Below, one piece after another: positions 24,069 through 35,604 of a stretch of 64,000 nucleotides of DNA. Source of the stretch: Jaapia argillacea MUCL 33604. Its lineage: Eukaryota; Basidiomycota; Agaricomycetes; Jaapiales; Jaapiaceae. The stretch is taken from NCBI GenBank assembly GCA_000697665.1, contig KL197728.1, positions 1-64,000 on the forward strand, in the 5' to 3' direction. The notes beneath the pieces are model-generated. The model was not told the origin of the DNA. It did not search any database and saw only the letters and a list, made by a program, of their open reading frames with translations. The stretch's first letter is position 1; the number at the start of each line of letters is the position of its first letter. A program made the translations under genes and the position numbers.

Positions 24069-24697
24069 CACGACCGCTGTCCGGTTGTCAGATGGCACCC
24101 GGATTGAATCGTCCCGTCCACCCATTACTCGTGCGAATGGAATCCGTTCCGACAGTTTGGCTACACATCACCATCCAGGTTGGGCCCTAGCGCAATTACG
24201 TTCACCAGATCGCTCGTGTTCTGGAAATCTTTTTCACCATAAACCTTACGCTTCACTGACGTCCTCTTGCACCCTAGTTCATTCTGCACGGTTTCTTGTC
24301 TACACGGAATCTATGCTTCTCGAGGTTGTCTACATATTGTATTGAGTGTAGGTAGCATGGCAAATTGATTTGACTGGACAGGATTACGTGGAGTCCTCGA
24401 TGCGCGAGTGCACATGTAGTTTTTGGGGGGAGGATGTTACACAATCGGACCACAGAAAAACGGCACGAGTGTCCATCTTACTGCATCGTTCCATCCACCT
24501 GCCAGCAACCAGCGGCTTACTGACTTCATGATACAAGGTGACTTAGTAAACCACTTAGCAAACCGATTCGCGTCCTCCAACAACACGGGTCTGCGCTCCA
24601 GGAGGGTGTTGAGCACATGTCGTGCTCATGTCCACCGGCAAGAAGAGCTGTCCTTCATTGCTCTGGCAATGACCCGAAGTGGTGGACCACGATCGCA
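24069..24697. other. Convergent 3' spacer
   Basis: Region between the stop of the nucleotidyltransferase and the stop of LSM7. No coding evidence. Confidence 0.45.
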
Positions 24698-25233
24698 CTA
24701 GTCTTGACCCAGGAAAGGATTCGCAATCTCCTCAAACCCATCGACAGGGCTCAATAATGTGATTGTTGGTCCTCTGAGGACAACCAAGCCCAGTTTACGC
24801 GTGTGGGGCTCAGGTTCTGAAGAGTAAGGTGTCAGGACATCGGCAAAATGTTCCTTTTACGTCGCCCGACGCACCGTTCAGCTGCTCTTCGACTTCATCT
24901 AAGACAAGGTTCAGCAGTTGGTCAAATCCTTTCAAAATCCCAGTAACTGCGCCAAAGGAATTCTGTGAGATCTGGAAGTGCAGGATAAACTATCATGACA
25001 AACCTTCCCTCCCACCGGTAAACTTGACTCTAATCCTCTCGTTTGCGTATTTGGAAAGGTCGAGGATAGCTTCTCTCTTCGGTTTATCCATCGTTGGTTG
25101 AGGACCTTGAGGGCCCCCACGACCTCGACCAGGGGCTGACGATCCCCTTGCCCTTGGCGCACCGCGACCCTAAAGATCGCCTTCTCAGGGACAGTAAGGG
25201 TGTTGACGTGCAGAAACGCACCCGATCTGCCAT
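24698..25233 (-). CDS. LSM7: LSm7, U6 snRNA-associated Sm-like protein
   Basis: A subunit of the Lsm1-7 (mRNA decapping) and Lsm2-8 (U6 snRNP) rings. The assembled protein starts MADRGRG, has a Gly/Arg/Pro-rich lead-in, then EAILDLSKYANERIRVKFTG (Sm1), GREVTGILKGFDQLLNLVLD, and the Sm2 block KLGLVVLRGPTITLLSP, closing IANPFLGQD. Four exons are needed. Exon 1 (25222-25233) is only 12 nt and supplies the ATG. The second intron ends at GGCGCAG and gives GREVTG, matching the family; the third removes a stretch containing a stop. About 125 residues, near the usual length. It diverges from KAP95. Confidence 0.92.
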
Positions 25234-25587
25234 CGTGCCGGAAAGATGCTACCGTGAAGGATCTGTTTGTTGTTTGACGGTGCACCCGATCGTAGATCGC
25301 AAAGGATGAGCAAAGAGAGATCGGATTTGTAACTGTAGCAGGGCTTCAAAGAGATGAATGAATCACACTAGCAAGAGATAAACGGATCACAAAAAGGAAA
25401 ACGCAGACTTTGAAAAACCACGCGGCACCGCGCTCTTGTCCCTCAACCCACTTCAGCTCCCCAATATCATCTTCCGCTTTCCAGCCTTGTGTGTCTCCGG
25501 TTTTCTTCTACTGTACTGCAGAAGTCAAACAAAAACAATCCTATCAGAACACATCGCCAAGAATTAGCACGTCTTTTCCTCGCAACC
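25234..25587. promoter_or_regulatory. Divergent promoter region, LSM7 / KAP95
   Basis: The two start codons are 354 bp apart and face away from each other, so promoters and leaders of both housekeeping genes must fit here. I see no definite TATA element. A run rich in CAAAAA/CACA sits near 25380-25430. Confidence 0.55.
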
Positions 25588-28500
25588 ATGAACGCCAGTG
25601 AACTCCTTGCAAATACCCTATCTCCCGGTGCGCCACTTTGATTGTTCGCGTTTTTGCTACACCAGGAGGATTTATCTGCAGTTTTTTCTGCGATACAGAC
25701 GCCCATACGCGTCAGGATGCTGAACAAAAACTTGAGAGCGCTTCTAGGGAGAACTACGTGAGTTGCTTGCCGACCGATGTAATCGAGCTGCATATTGAAG
25801 AATCTTTTCTGCATCCAGCCCGCATACATGGTTATGCTGTCAACGGAATTAGCGAATGAGAGTTCCGCTATGCATATAAGGAATGCAGCAGGTTTGGCGT
25901 TGAAGAATACTCTGTCGGCTCGGGTACGCACCCTACTCCTCTTTTGTGGCCGCATTTTCCAATCTCTCCACCATCATGTAGGAAAGTGCGCGGCAAACAG
26001 ACTATTCAAACCGCTGGCTGGCTATGGATGATGCTACCAAGGCCAAGGTCAAGCAAGATTCTCTGATGGTGTTGGGTTCCCCCTCACAGAAAGCCGGCGG
26101 TATTGCCGCTCAAGTAGTAGCAGCTATCGCTGCAACAGAGCTGCCTCAAGGTCAATGGTCAGAGTTGATCCAAATCTTACTCGAAGCTGTCAACAATGCT
26201 ACCAACACAAATCTGAGAATTGCCGCCCTTCAGACCATCGGTTTCATTTGCGAAACAGTGGTATGTTCCTTTAGTGTTATCGGTATGGCTCTATCTCAAT
26301 TGATCTCAGAAACCCGAAATCCTGAGCCTGCGTTCCAATGAAATTCTCACCGCTGTAATCCAAGGAGCTCGTAAGGAGGAACCGTCATCCGAAGTTCAGC
26401 TGGCCGCCATCCATGCGCTGTACAATTCTCTTGAGTTCGTGCGAGAGAATTTTGACCGCGAGGTGGGTTGATTCTCCTCCGCCGGCGCCTTTGATCTCAT
26501 TGATGATCTTCGTGTCCGGTGATCAGGGTGAACGAAACTACATCATGCAAGTCGTCTGCGAAGCCACGCAAAATTCGAACGTACAAGTTCAGATTGGGGC
26601 TTTCGAGTGTCTTGTTGGAATCATGAGCAACTACTACGACAAGATGGCTTTCTACATGGAGCGGGCATTATTCGGAGTGCGTATCGTTGTCCAAAGAAAC
26701 AAGATGTGCTGCTGATATCTCCTTGCAGCTCACAGTCCTCGGCATGAAAAATCCTGATGAGAATGTCGCGTTGCAAGCTATCGAGTTCTGGTCAACTGTC
26801 TGCGAGGAAGAATATGAGCTCATGGCAGAGGCTGCTGATGTACGCCTTCATGTTCATTCATAGTCGCACTCATCCTGACCGCGTGTACAGGCTGCTGAGT
26901 ATGGAGAGCTCCCAGAACGGGAGTCCAAATTTTTTGCGAAGATTGCCCTGCCTGAAATCGTTCCTGTTCTCCTGACCTTGTTGACCCATCAAGAGGAAGA
27001 TGCTGATGAAGACGAGTGGAACGTCGCAATGGCCGCGGCGACGTGCCTTAGCCTGCTTGCACGCGCAGTTCAGGACACCATCGTTCCCGCCGTCATTCCC
27101 TTCATCGAAGCGCATATCAAAGCCCAAGATTGGCATCAGCGCGAGGCAGCAGTTATGACTTTCGGTTCCATTATGGATGGTCCTGATCCTCAAGTTCTCT
27201 CACCCCTTGTCAACCAAGCCTTGCCACTCCTCATTGACATGATGACCGATTCCATGGTTCAAGTCCGGGACACTGTAGCTTGGACGCTCGGAAGAATCTG
27301 CGATCTATTGATTATGACGATCAAGCCCGATATCCATCTTCATCCTCTTGTTTCAGCGTTGGTCAACGGCCTCCAAGATAACCCCCGTATCATTGCAAAC
27401 TGCTGCTGGGCGCTGAACAACTTAGCTGAACAACTTGGGGTATACTCTGACGATGAGACGCAAGCCCAGACTGGCCCCCTATCTCCGTACTACGACGGTA
27501 TTATTCAAGCCTTATTAAAGGTGACAGAAACGTGCGTCGTCATCTTGAACTTTTTTTCTTTGTCCTGAGTCGGTCTATGATAGTGCGAGCAACGAGTCGA
27601 ACTACCGAACGGCTGCATACGAAGCCCTCGCTGTCTTCACTGCACATGCTCCGCCTGATGCCATTCCTGTCATTCAGAATACGGCTATTGCTATCTTGCA
27701 TAGAATGGAGCACCTGATCAGCGTCCAGGTGAGGACTCTCATATTCTAGCCCAAGGTGTGGTTCTGACAGCTTGTCGACGTGGTTGAAGAACCAAATCCT
27801 GGGTGTTGATGACCGAAACAACTGGTATGACCTTCAAACCAATTTCTGCAGCGTCCTTACGGTTAGTCCCTTGTTGATTCCTCGTCTTCGTGTTTGACAT
27901 GGGCCGTGAAGAGTGTGACGCGCAAGCTTGGCGCCGGCATTCAACCTCTGGCAGACAGACTTATGACCCTCATTCTCCAACTCATCCAATGTGCGGGGAA
28001 AGCTTCGACGATCCTCGAGGATGCCTTCCTTGTTGTCGGTACACTTGCATCTGGTACGACCATCAACCTTGCATCTTCGGCCCTCTCACATCGTCACCCT
28101 TGCAGCGTTGGAACAACGATTCGCCCCGTATATGCAGGCGTTCCTGCCCTATCTTCACCCTGCACTCAAGGCGCATGAGGATACCCAACTATGCACCGTC
28201 GCAGTGGGTCTTATCGGCGACTTCTCGCGAGCGTTGGGCGATCAGAGCACGCCTTACTCAGATGCGTTCATGAGAGTACTTCTGGAGAACCTCCAGAGTG
28301 ACGTATTGAACCGCAACGTGAAGATATCCATACTATCGTGCTTCGGAGATATCGCCCTCGCCATCGGTCCCGCGTTCGAACCGTATCTTGAGACGACGAT
28401 GAGTGTTCTGAGACAGGCAGGTGCTGTACAGCCCAATCCCGTGAGTTTCCACTTGGTGGCGTCCGCGAACCAGTTTTTCATTCTCTATTACAGTTGGATT

Positions 28501-28960
28501 ACGAGCTTGTCGAGTATGTGACCAACCTTCGAGAGGGCATTCTGGAGGCCTACACTGGCGTCGTCACAGGATTGAAAAATACAGACAAGGGTAAGATTCC
28601 CCCGCTTTTTTACTTGACCCCTTGTACTAACGCAGTAATTTCAGTCGCGATTCTCGTTCCTTACGTGTCTAGTATGCTGGAGCTGGTTCAGCGGTGCCTA
28701 GCGGATGAGGAGAAGACCGACAATCTCGCGAAGCTCGCCTATGGGCTTATCGGAGACATCGCAGATTGTTTCCCAGCCGGACAAATCAAGCAACTGCTCC
28801 TTGCTGAGTGGGTTGGGAGTGAACTGCGGTCAAGAGGTCGGTTCCCACCAGAAACGAAGAAGACTGTGCGCTGGGCTCGAGAGGTCTGTCCATCTTTCAC
28901 CTATCTCGGCTACGTCACTGAAGCCTTTTCTTCTAGATGGTCAAGCGTGCTACCGCCTAA
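25588..28960 (+). CDS. KAP95: Importin beta-1 (karyopherin Kap95)
   Basis: Carries importin-alpha/NLS cargo through nuclear pores and releases it on RanGTP. The start is [13 protein letters not shown], and the rest is a run of HEAT repeats. Recognisable segments are [16 protein letters not shown], the acidic loop [20 protein letters not shown] (HEAT 8, importin-alpha contact) and [17 protein letters not shown]. Also present are [30 protein letters not shown] and [13 protein letters not shown]. The end is ARE-MVKRATA across the last intron, with TAA at 28958. About 870 residues, the usual size. The gene is broken by roughly ten introns of 45-60 nt. Nothing is missing from the core. Confidence 0.95.
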
Positions 28961-29405
28961 ACCTCCATTTGCGAACTACCCGTCCCTTTCCACCTCCGTT
29001 ATATCTTTTATCGTGTGCATGCAATCTATATACTTTTCCGCTTTTCATTTACACTCACATCGCCATCTGAAGGAGGCACATCATCATACGCCACGATTTG
29101 CATGTAGTAGAACTGTTTGGTCCCCATCCAATTATATTCCTTTCATCCTTGCATCGCCATTTCCCCTTGCATTCTGTCTTCACTGTAGCCCTGTCTCAGA
29201 TTCTGGTTGGTCTCTTGTCGAGTACGTACGGCTTAGTGACGCTACATTTAACTCGTCCTTCACGGAATAATGGATATGAAATTCTCGTTTGATGGATGAT
29301 TTCCCTCGCAAAGAGATTATGGATTCCACAGTAAAAATACAGATAATACAGTAGGGGTCACTAGATACAAGAGACACAAACAAGACTAATGTTGGAGAGA
29401 AGCCA
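28961..29405. other. Convergent 3' spacer
   Basis: 3' UTRs of KAP95 and the convergent Lon gene. T-rich, no coding evidence. Confidence 0.5.
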
Positions 29406-32400
29406 TCACAATCGACTCTCCAACATTATCGTATTCCTATTCCGCCTCCAGCTGAGACTCTCTTTTCCGAAGGCTGCCTGAAGCGCCTCCTCGATGGTGC
29501 GAACAAACACGAACTGCATACTATTTCGCACTTCAGCCGTCACATCATGTTCGACATCTTTGCGATTCGCCCAAGGAAGGATAACCTTGGATATCTTTGC
29601 GCGATGAGCCCCGAGTACCTAATTACCCATGAGATGAGAGATAAACAAAGAAGATGCGCGGGAGCATTACCTTCTCTTTGATGCCTCCAACAGGGGTGAC
29701 ACGTCCACGCAGAGTGATCTGAAGCCAGTGTATTGGCATGAAATATGTATTGCAATAGAACCGTCCGACTCACCTCGCCGGTCATCGCCACATTGGTTGG
29801 AACACATGCCCCGCTCAGCAAGGACACAAAAGCACACGTCTGTCGAATATATCAGAATGTCTCACTCATCGGTGATGATGGAAAGAAACCGAGCTTACCA
29901 TCGCGATGCCAGCACTTGGACCGTCCTTCTTTTGTGCCCCAGAAGGTAGATGCAGATGGATGTCGATCGGATCAGGAACTTTCAGAGGGTCTTCCGAGCG
30001 ACTATTGGTGATGCAAAGGTCGTAGGCATGCGTCTTCACCCAGCTGAGCGCGATCTCTCCACTTTCCTTGATCACCTAGGAAGAGAAAAGTCAGTTCCAC
30101 GGCATTTGGCTCGAAAAATCAACGACGCACATCCCCCAAAGACCCAGTCAACTTCAACCTCCCAGATCCCGGAACAGCCATGGTCTCAACAGGGAGGATA
30201 CCACCCTCTCCTTGTCCTGTGACCACCAATCCATAAACGACCCCTCGTCTCTCCTCTCGTTCCTTCTCCTCCCCGTCCCATCTCGCTATACCCAAGATAG
30301 CTTCCAACTCACTTTCCTGGACAACGGCCTTGTATTTATCCTGTTCTTCCCGGTCAACGTGTTCCGCCCACTCGACAGCCTTGAATCGCACGACGGAACC
30401 GATTGCTCGCTCGAGGCTTCGTACGCCTGCTTCACGGGTATACTGCGTGACGACGTGCAAGAGGGCAGGGTCGTCGATGGTCAAGTGGGAAGCTGTGAGA
30501 CCGTTGGCCTGGAGCTGCTTTGGAAGGAGGAAGCGGCGAGCAATGTGGAGCTTCTCGTCGTACGTGTATCCTGGAAAGTAAGCATCAGATATTGAACGAT
30601 AAGACTATGCGATTGGATAGTTGCGTACCAGACAATTGAATGATTTCGCATCGATCAAGTAGGGGAGCAGAGATCGTTTCGAGGGTATTCGAGGTACAGA
30701 TGAATAACACCTGACTCAAGTCGACCGGGACGTTGAGGTAATGATCCTGTATGGCGACGATCTCAGTAGGTATCCCAAATTCCCAATGACATGGTTTGTA
30801 CACCTACATTGAATGAATGGTTTTGTTCAGGGTCGAGAACTTCCAACAACGCCGCGCTAGGGTCACCATGGAAGTTACTCTGGCCGACTTTGTCGACTTC
30901 ATCCCTGGAACCAATCTGCGTGAGTCAAAGATGTCGAGGTGCAAGCAAGCCAGTTACTCACAACAACAATACGGGATCTGGTCGTCCTGCCTTCCTGAGG
31001 GCCTGGATGATCATCCCTGGTCCACTAGCGACGTACGTCCTCCGATGTCCTCTAATCTCAGCTTCGTCTCGGACCCCTCCCAAGGAAATCCGTTGGAATG
31101 GTCGGTTCAGGGCTCGGGCAATTGATTGTCCAAGTGAAGTTTTTCCAACTCCGGGAGGTCCAACGAAGCTATTGAGCCACAATTTGTTAATAAATGATAA
31201 CCACGCGAAGATGGGGGTGCTCACAGTAGAATGGGGCCCTTGACAGTCTTCTTTGGTAACCTCGGCAGAGCTAATGAACTGACTTCTACGGGAACGGAAT
31301 CGGGGGACGGTTTCGCCGCCGACGTCGCTATCTCTTCTTCAGCAACTGCAGCCATCTGCTTCAACCGAACAACAGCCAAGTACTCGATCAATCGTCGTTT
31401 AATCTTGTCAAGACCAAAGTGGTCAGAGTCGAGCTGTTGTCTCGCTTTCGTCAGGAAAGAACGATCCTTGAGAGTTTCGAGGCTGAGAGATGTTGCAGCA
31501 GCAGTGGAAGAAGACGGCCATGGAATGGAGGTTAGCCATTCGAGCTGGAAGGTATGTCAATTTCGACGTTTTAAGGGAGGAAGATATGCACGGGAGAAAC
31601 GTACATAGGATCGAATGACACCGTGTTCCACGCTCCCTTGAGGAATTCTCTTCAGCCTCCTCCACTCTCGAACACCCATCTTCCTCTCCTCACTGCCCGG
31701 CTCCATCGCCTCTATCTTACGTTTGATGTCCTCCATATCATTCGCCTCCGCTTGTTCGTCGTCGTCTAGCTCCGAAGCGGGACCGGGTGAAGTGGCACCA
31801 TCAGCTGTGGCGGGCTGCGCCGAAGGAGTATTGGTGCCAACGCCAGAAGTCGAACGTTGGAGACTTTGGAGCTCTCGCTGGATAGCTGCTAGTTGCTGAC
31901 GAAGGAAAAACTCTTTCTGTTGCTTGGAGAGGGATTCATCAACAGCGGAGGCGATCTTTCGGGAGACCTCCTGAATGGATGCTTGCTTCACGAAGATTTG
32001 TGCAGCTCGTCGAAGCCGATCCTCAGCATCGGTAGCAGATAGGAAGTCTATCAATCAGAAGATGAGAAATCTGTTGACTGATGGTCATAATTTTCAAGGG
32101 GCTTACCTAGCTTGTCATTGTACTCGGCATTGACTGTAGCCACCATAACGTCCGCCAACCAGGCAGCTCTGAGTTCAGATATCTCCTCGACCATGCTAGC
32201 AATCTTGGTCCACACATCTTTCCTCGCTTGCTGGGGAGAATCCCTCACCAGCCTGTCGAGCAGCCGAAGAGCAGCCGCCCTAAATGCCTCGACCGACTCT
32301 GCAGAGGGGATGTCTTCGGCCGAAGGATAGTCAACCAGGTGGTATTTTAGACCTTCTATAGCCTGAGAGTTGGTGATGGTCAACGGGGTGGCGAGTCGTA

Positions 32401-32707
32401 TGCGTGTGAGACCTTGCAATGTGAGGAGATATGGGTTCTTTGAATTCCGCTGCGGGGGCCTGACGAGTCGGAGAACACGAGCCGCAATTCCCCAGTCACT
32501 GAAGGCGCATGGTGCATTGCGCTCCGCTGGAGTAGCTGGGACTGTAATTGGTATTGCGGCAAGCTCGGGTGGTGTGGCAGACTCCTGGAGGAGGATGGCG
32601 ATTGCTTCACCGACCGCTTTGCCAACTGGGAGTGACACACGAGCCGAGGGCAGTAGAATCAAAGGATGAGGAAGGGCAAGCACAGGCAGAGTCAAGGTGG
32701 ATGGCAT
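29406..32707 (-). CDS. Lon protease, peroxisomal type (PTS1 SRL)
   Basis: An ATP-dependent AAA+ serine protease. The N-terminal LON substrate-binding domain starts [20 protein letters not shown] with no targeting leader. A coiled-coil region follows ([18 protein letters not shown]). The AAA+ module has Walker [28 protein letters not shown], Walker B VLLLDEVDK, and FICTSN. The proteolytic domain holds the catalytic Ser in [11 protein letters not shown] and the Lys in GGIKEKVLGAHRA. The protein ends LESRL. SRL is a recognised type 1 peroxisomal targeting signal, and together with the missing mitochondrial leader it marks the peroxisomal Lon that clears damaged matrix proteins. An acidic, Ala/Pro-rich insert lies in the linker around 31700-31850. 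Roughly 1,000 residues, 8 or more introns. Confidence 0.93.
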
Positions 32708-33295
32708 CGTATTGCTTGCTTATTGCACAAGGGGAGAGTAATTATAAGAGAGAGAGGCCTGGGGAAACAACGGCGACCCTTGCAAGTAGTAATGCGCACA
32801 TGTCGGATCCCCGAAGCTTGAATTGAATTCGAAATCACAGGCCTAACCTCCCATGGATGTTCATTTCATCTCCCTTGTCCCCCTTCAAGAATGGATCTTA
32901 CTGCTAGCTCTGCACAGTCCGGTTCAATGCCCAAGGTTGTCATGACATGTATGCGGCTGCTGGTCTCGCTTATGGGTCTCGCAAAGGGATCCTCGATTGT
33001 AGGATGAACCAGTAAATCACACCCGGAGCTCCAGATCGGCTTCCCAGGACGGGAACACGTCTGCAACAGTCTATACTTGGAGAGATAGGATACTTGGCGG
33101 CAAGGCAAGATGACACAGAAAGAAAACCTATGGAGCGTTATCTAGGATGAAGAAAGTTCTGACAAAATACGCCGAGACGAGATACACATACGGGAAATAT
33201 GAGGTTAAAATGGTCAGCCTTCATTCTAGATAAATGTGGAGGTGCATGAAGTGTTGATGAGACGGGGGGCCGTAGGAGAGCGATATTCAGGGGAC
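32708..33295. other. Intergenic spacer
   Basis: Promoter of the Lon gene and 3' flank of the coiled-coil membrane gene (both minus). Nothing coding is supported. Confidence 0.45.
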
Positions 33296-35604
33296 TCACG
33301 ACGTGTTCGGTTTCCTGCTCTCTCCAAAACGTTTCACGCTAGAGAAACGACCCTTCTACGGTGGATGTCAGGACTTCGAACAATGAAACGATGGATCGAA
33401 TGACGCTCACCGTGTTGGTATAGATGTGGATTTCACTTGATCGACTTTCAAGCGCGCTCGATGTCCTCTTCTCAGACGACGCCCGGTTCTGCGGATAAAG
33501 GATATGAGTATGGTTGATAAGTTGGCACGAAGATGAGAAGCCCACCGTGATGACCGGAGAATCCTTCTTCACACCGATGCTTCCGGAGTATACCTTCGGT
33601 GGAGACTTGAATACGCTTGAAAGGCGAGAAAAGCTCCCCGACGATGACGACTTTCGTGAGGGCGCATGGATCACTTCCTCGAGACATTCATTCTCGCCCA
33701 ACAGCACATTGCCTCGTGCAATCTCGTCTCCAAGCACCCTCGATCGAATTTCGAGAATTAAATGATAGGAGGCGACTTCCGACAGAAGGCCCTGGACGAC
33801 GCCCTCCAGCTCACCTACTTTGCCCTTCAAAATTGCATTGTCCAACTGAAGCTCTTCTTGACGCTTCACATAGACCTCTTCTCTCTCCCGAAGTGCTTTC
33901 AAAATCCCTTGTTCGTCATCTCGAGCATACGCTCAATTTGCAGCAGGCCATACAATCCGTCAATAGTACCATTCTTCGTCGATAGCGCCTCAATCTCCCT
34001 TTTCCCCGCCTCTAATTCTCCAACGAGCGCAATGTTGCGCCTGCGGAAAGGTTTGTTGTCGCGAACCATCTCCTCAAGTTTGCCCTTCGCTGCTGCTGTC
34101 TCTCTAAGCAATTCTGTCTCTTTAGCAGCTTGCTCGTGGAGTGTAGCGTTCTCGGCACGGATTCTGGAAATCTCGTCGTTGAGATCTTGAATATCGGCCG
34201 TAATCTTCCCGTTAACAGCCTTTCTCCTTCTCCGCTCCGTCCATCTTCTCCTCGGTCCTTCCCACAAGTTCCGGCAACCCATTGAAAAGAAGTTCGGTGG
34301 AATGGACTTTACTAAACGTATGAGTCGCAAGTTCATTCACTCTTCCGATCTCTGCTTCGTAGTCGGCATGTTGTCCCTCAAGCTCTGCGTTCGCCTCCAC
34401 TAGTATATTGTTGTTCGCGAGGAGCTCGGCATTTTTGCGTTTCAAGGCGCCGCTCGTTTTCATCAACTCTTCGTCCTTCTTCAACAGCTTTCTCTCCCTC
34501 TCCATAAGCTCTGCAATTCTGTCCTGTAATTCTTCGATCCGTCCTTCAAGGTGAAGTTTTCTCGCAGTCAACGCTCGGTCCTTGTCTGTGCAACTTTCCT
34601 CAAGGACCGCAATCCTTTCCACTAATCTCTCATTTCTGGCCTCTATCTTCGCAGCCCTAGACTGGATCGCCTCGTTGACCAGCACCAGCAAGCCGTACTA
34701 TTCCAACCGCTTGTTGTTATCATCGAGGCACTCGGAAAATCGGTGAGCAAGTGCATTGAAGCTGAGAATGTGGTCGTTCAATGGGCATCGGTAATTCCGA
34801 CTCTCGGAAATCGCGTCGCTGATGTCAGCGAGTCTGATAAGTCGAAGACGAGCGAGGAAGTTGGTTGCGTGATGGTTGATGGATGTCAGGTGAACTGTCG
34901 TTGAGAGGAAGAACCAGCGGAGCAAACAGACGGTCCCAGTCGGAGCGAGGCCTAGTGGGAGGATCGACGCGGAGATGACCAGGTTTAATCGTAAACAAGG
35001 GATGTGGGGATGACATCGGATGAGTTCGAGATATTCGAATACCTTATCAAGAAGGCTTAAACGAGACCTGTCTAGACAACAATAAGAAGAGCTCACCAAA
35101 GCGAGATACCAGGCAATGAATTGGCGAGCGAACCATGGATAAAAATTGAGATGATGACGGCGAGGACGGCGTCCAATACGTCCATTACAGTGGCGATTAC
35201 GATTGGAGCGGCGCTGTGAGCGGTCAGTAGCCTTCTGGAGAGGCATTCGCAACCGGGCTCATGACAAATCAGTTCAGAGACGCGAGTTGAGCGAAGTGTC
35301 GAGATATCAGGCAGGAAGTCAGCCAGCGTAGTTCCGTGCCATGAGAGTAGACATAGATGCCGAAGGCAATAAGAAGTAGAATGGGAACCGGGAGGATCTG
35401 GAGGACGGTGATCTGGAGAATCACGACGGCAATGTCGACGATCATCTCGACGTAGACATTGGAGACGAGCTACAGAGATATTGAGACTGGGCGGTGGAAA
35501 GGCAACAAAAACAAGTGACTCACGAAGCTCAACAATCCGTTCTCAATGCAGAACAACCCTACAAAGAGGCTGATTAGAACGAGGACATCAGTGACGGCAC
35601 ACAT
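33296..35604 (-). CDS. Multi-pass membrane protein with C-terminal coiled coil, family unknown
   Basis: Not recognised. The spliced model starts MCAVTDVLVLISLFVGLFC and has about four to five hydrophobic helices: near 35604-35524, 35469-35330, 35210-35130 and two around 35000-34900. A linker follows, then about 300 residues of coiled coil (34660-33760) and a Ser-rich tail ending ESRKPNTS at the TGA 33296-33298. Frames are joined by introns 35470-35523 (clear GTGAGT...TAG), a likely intron of about 67 nt near 35280-35215, one of about 38 nt near 35090, and one of about 75 nt near 34730-34655 that removes an in-frame TAG at 34698. Frame changes near 34220 and 33920 are also absorbed by GT-AG introns of 60-70 nt. 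Exon joins are inferred. Layout suggests a membrane-anchored tether or scaffold; this is a guess. Confidence 0.6.

Noticed and set aside
34698-34700. Coiled-coil membrane gene as a pseudogene because of an in-frame TAG
   Set aside because: A GT-AG intron of 75 nt removes the stop and restores a continuous helix; the other frame changes also have plausible introns.
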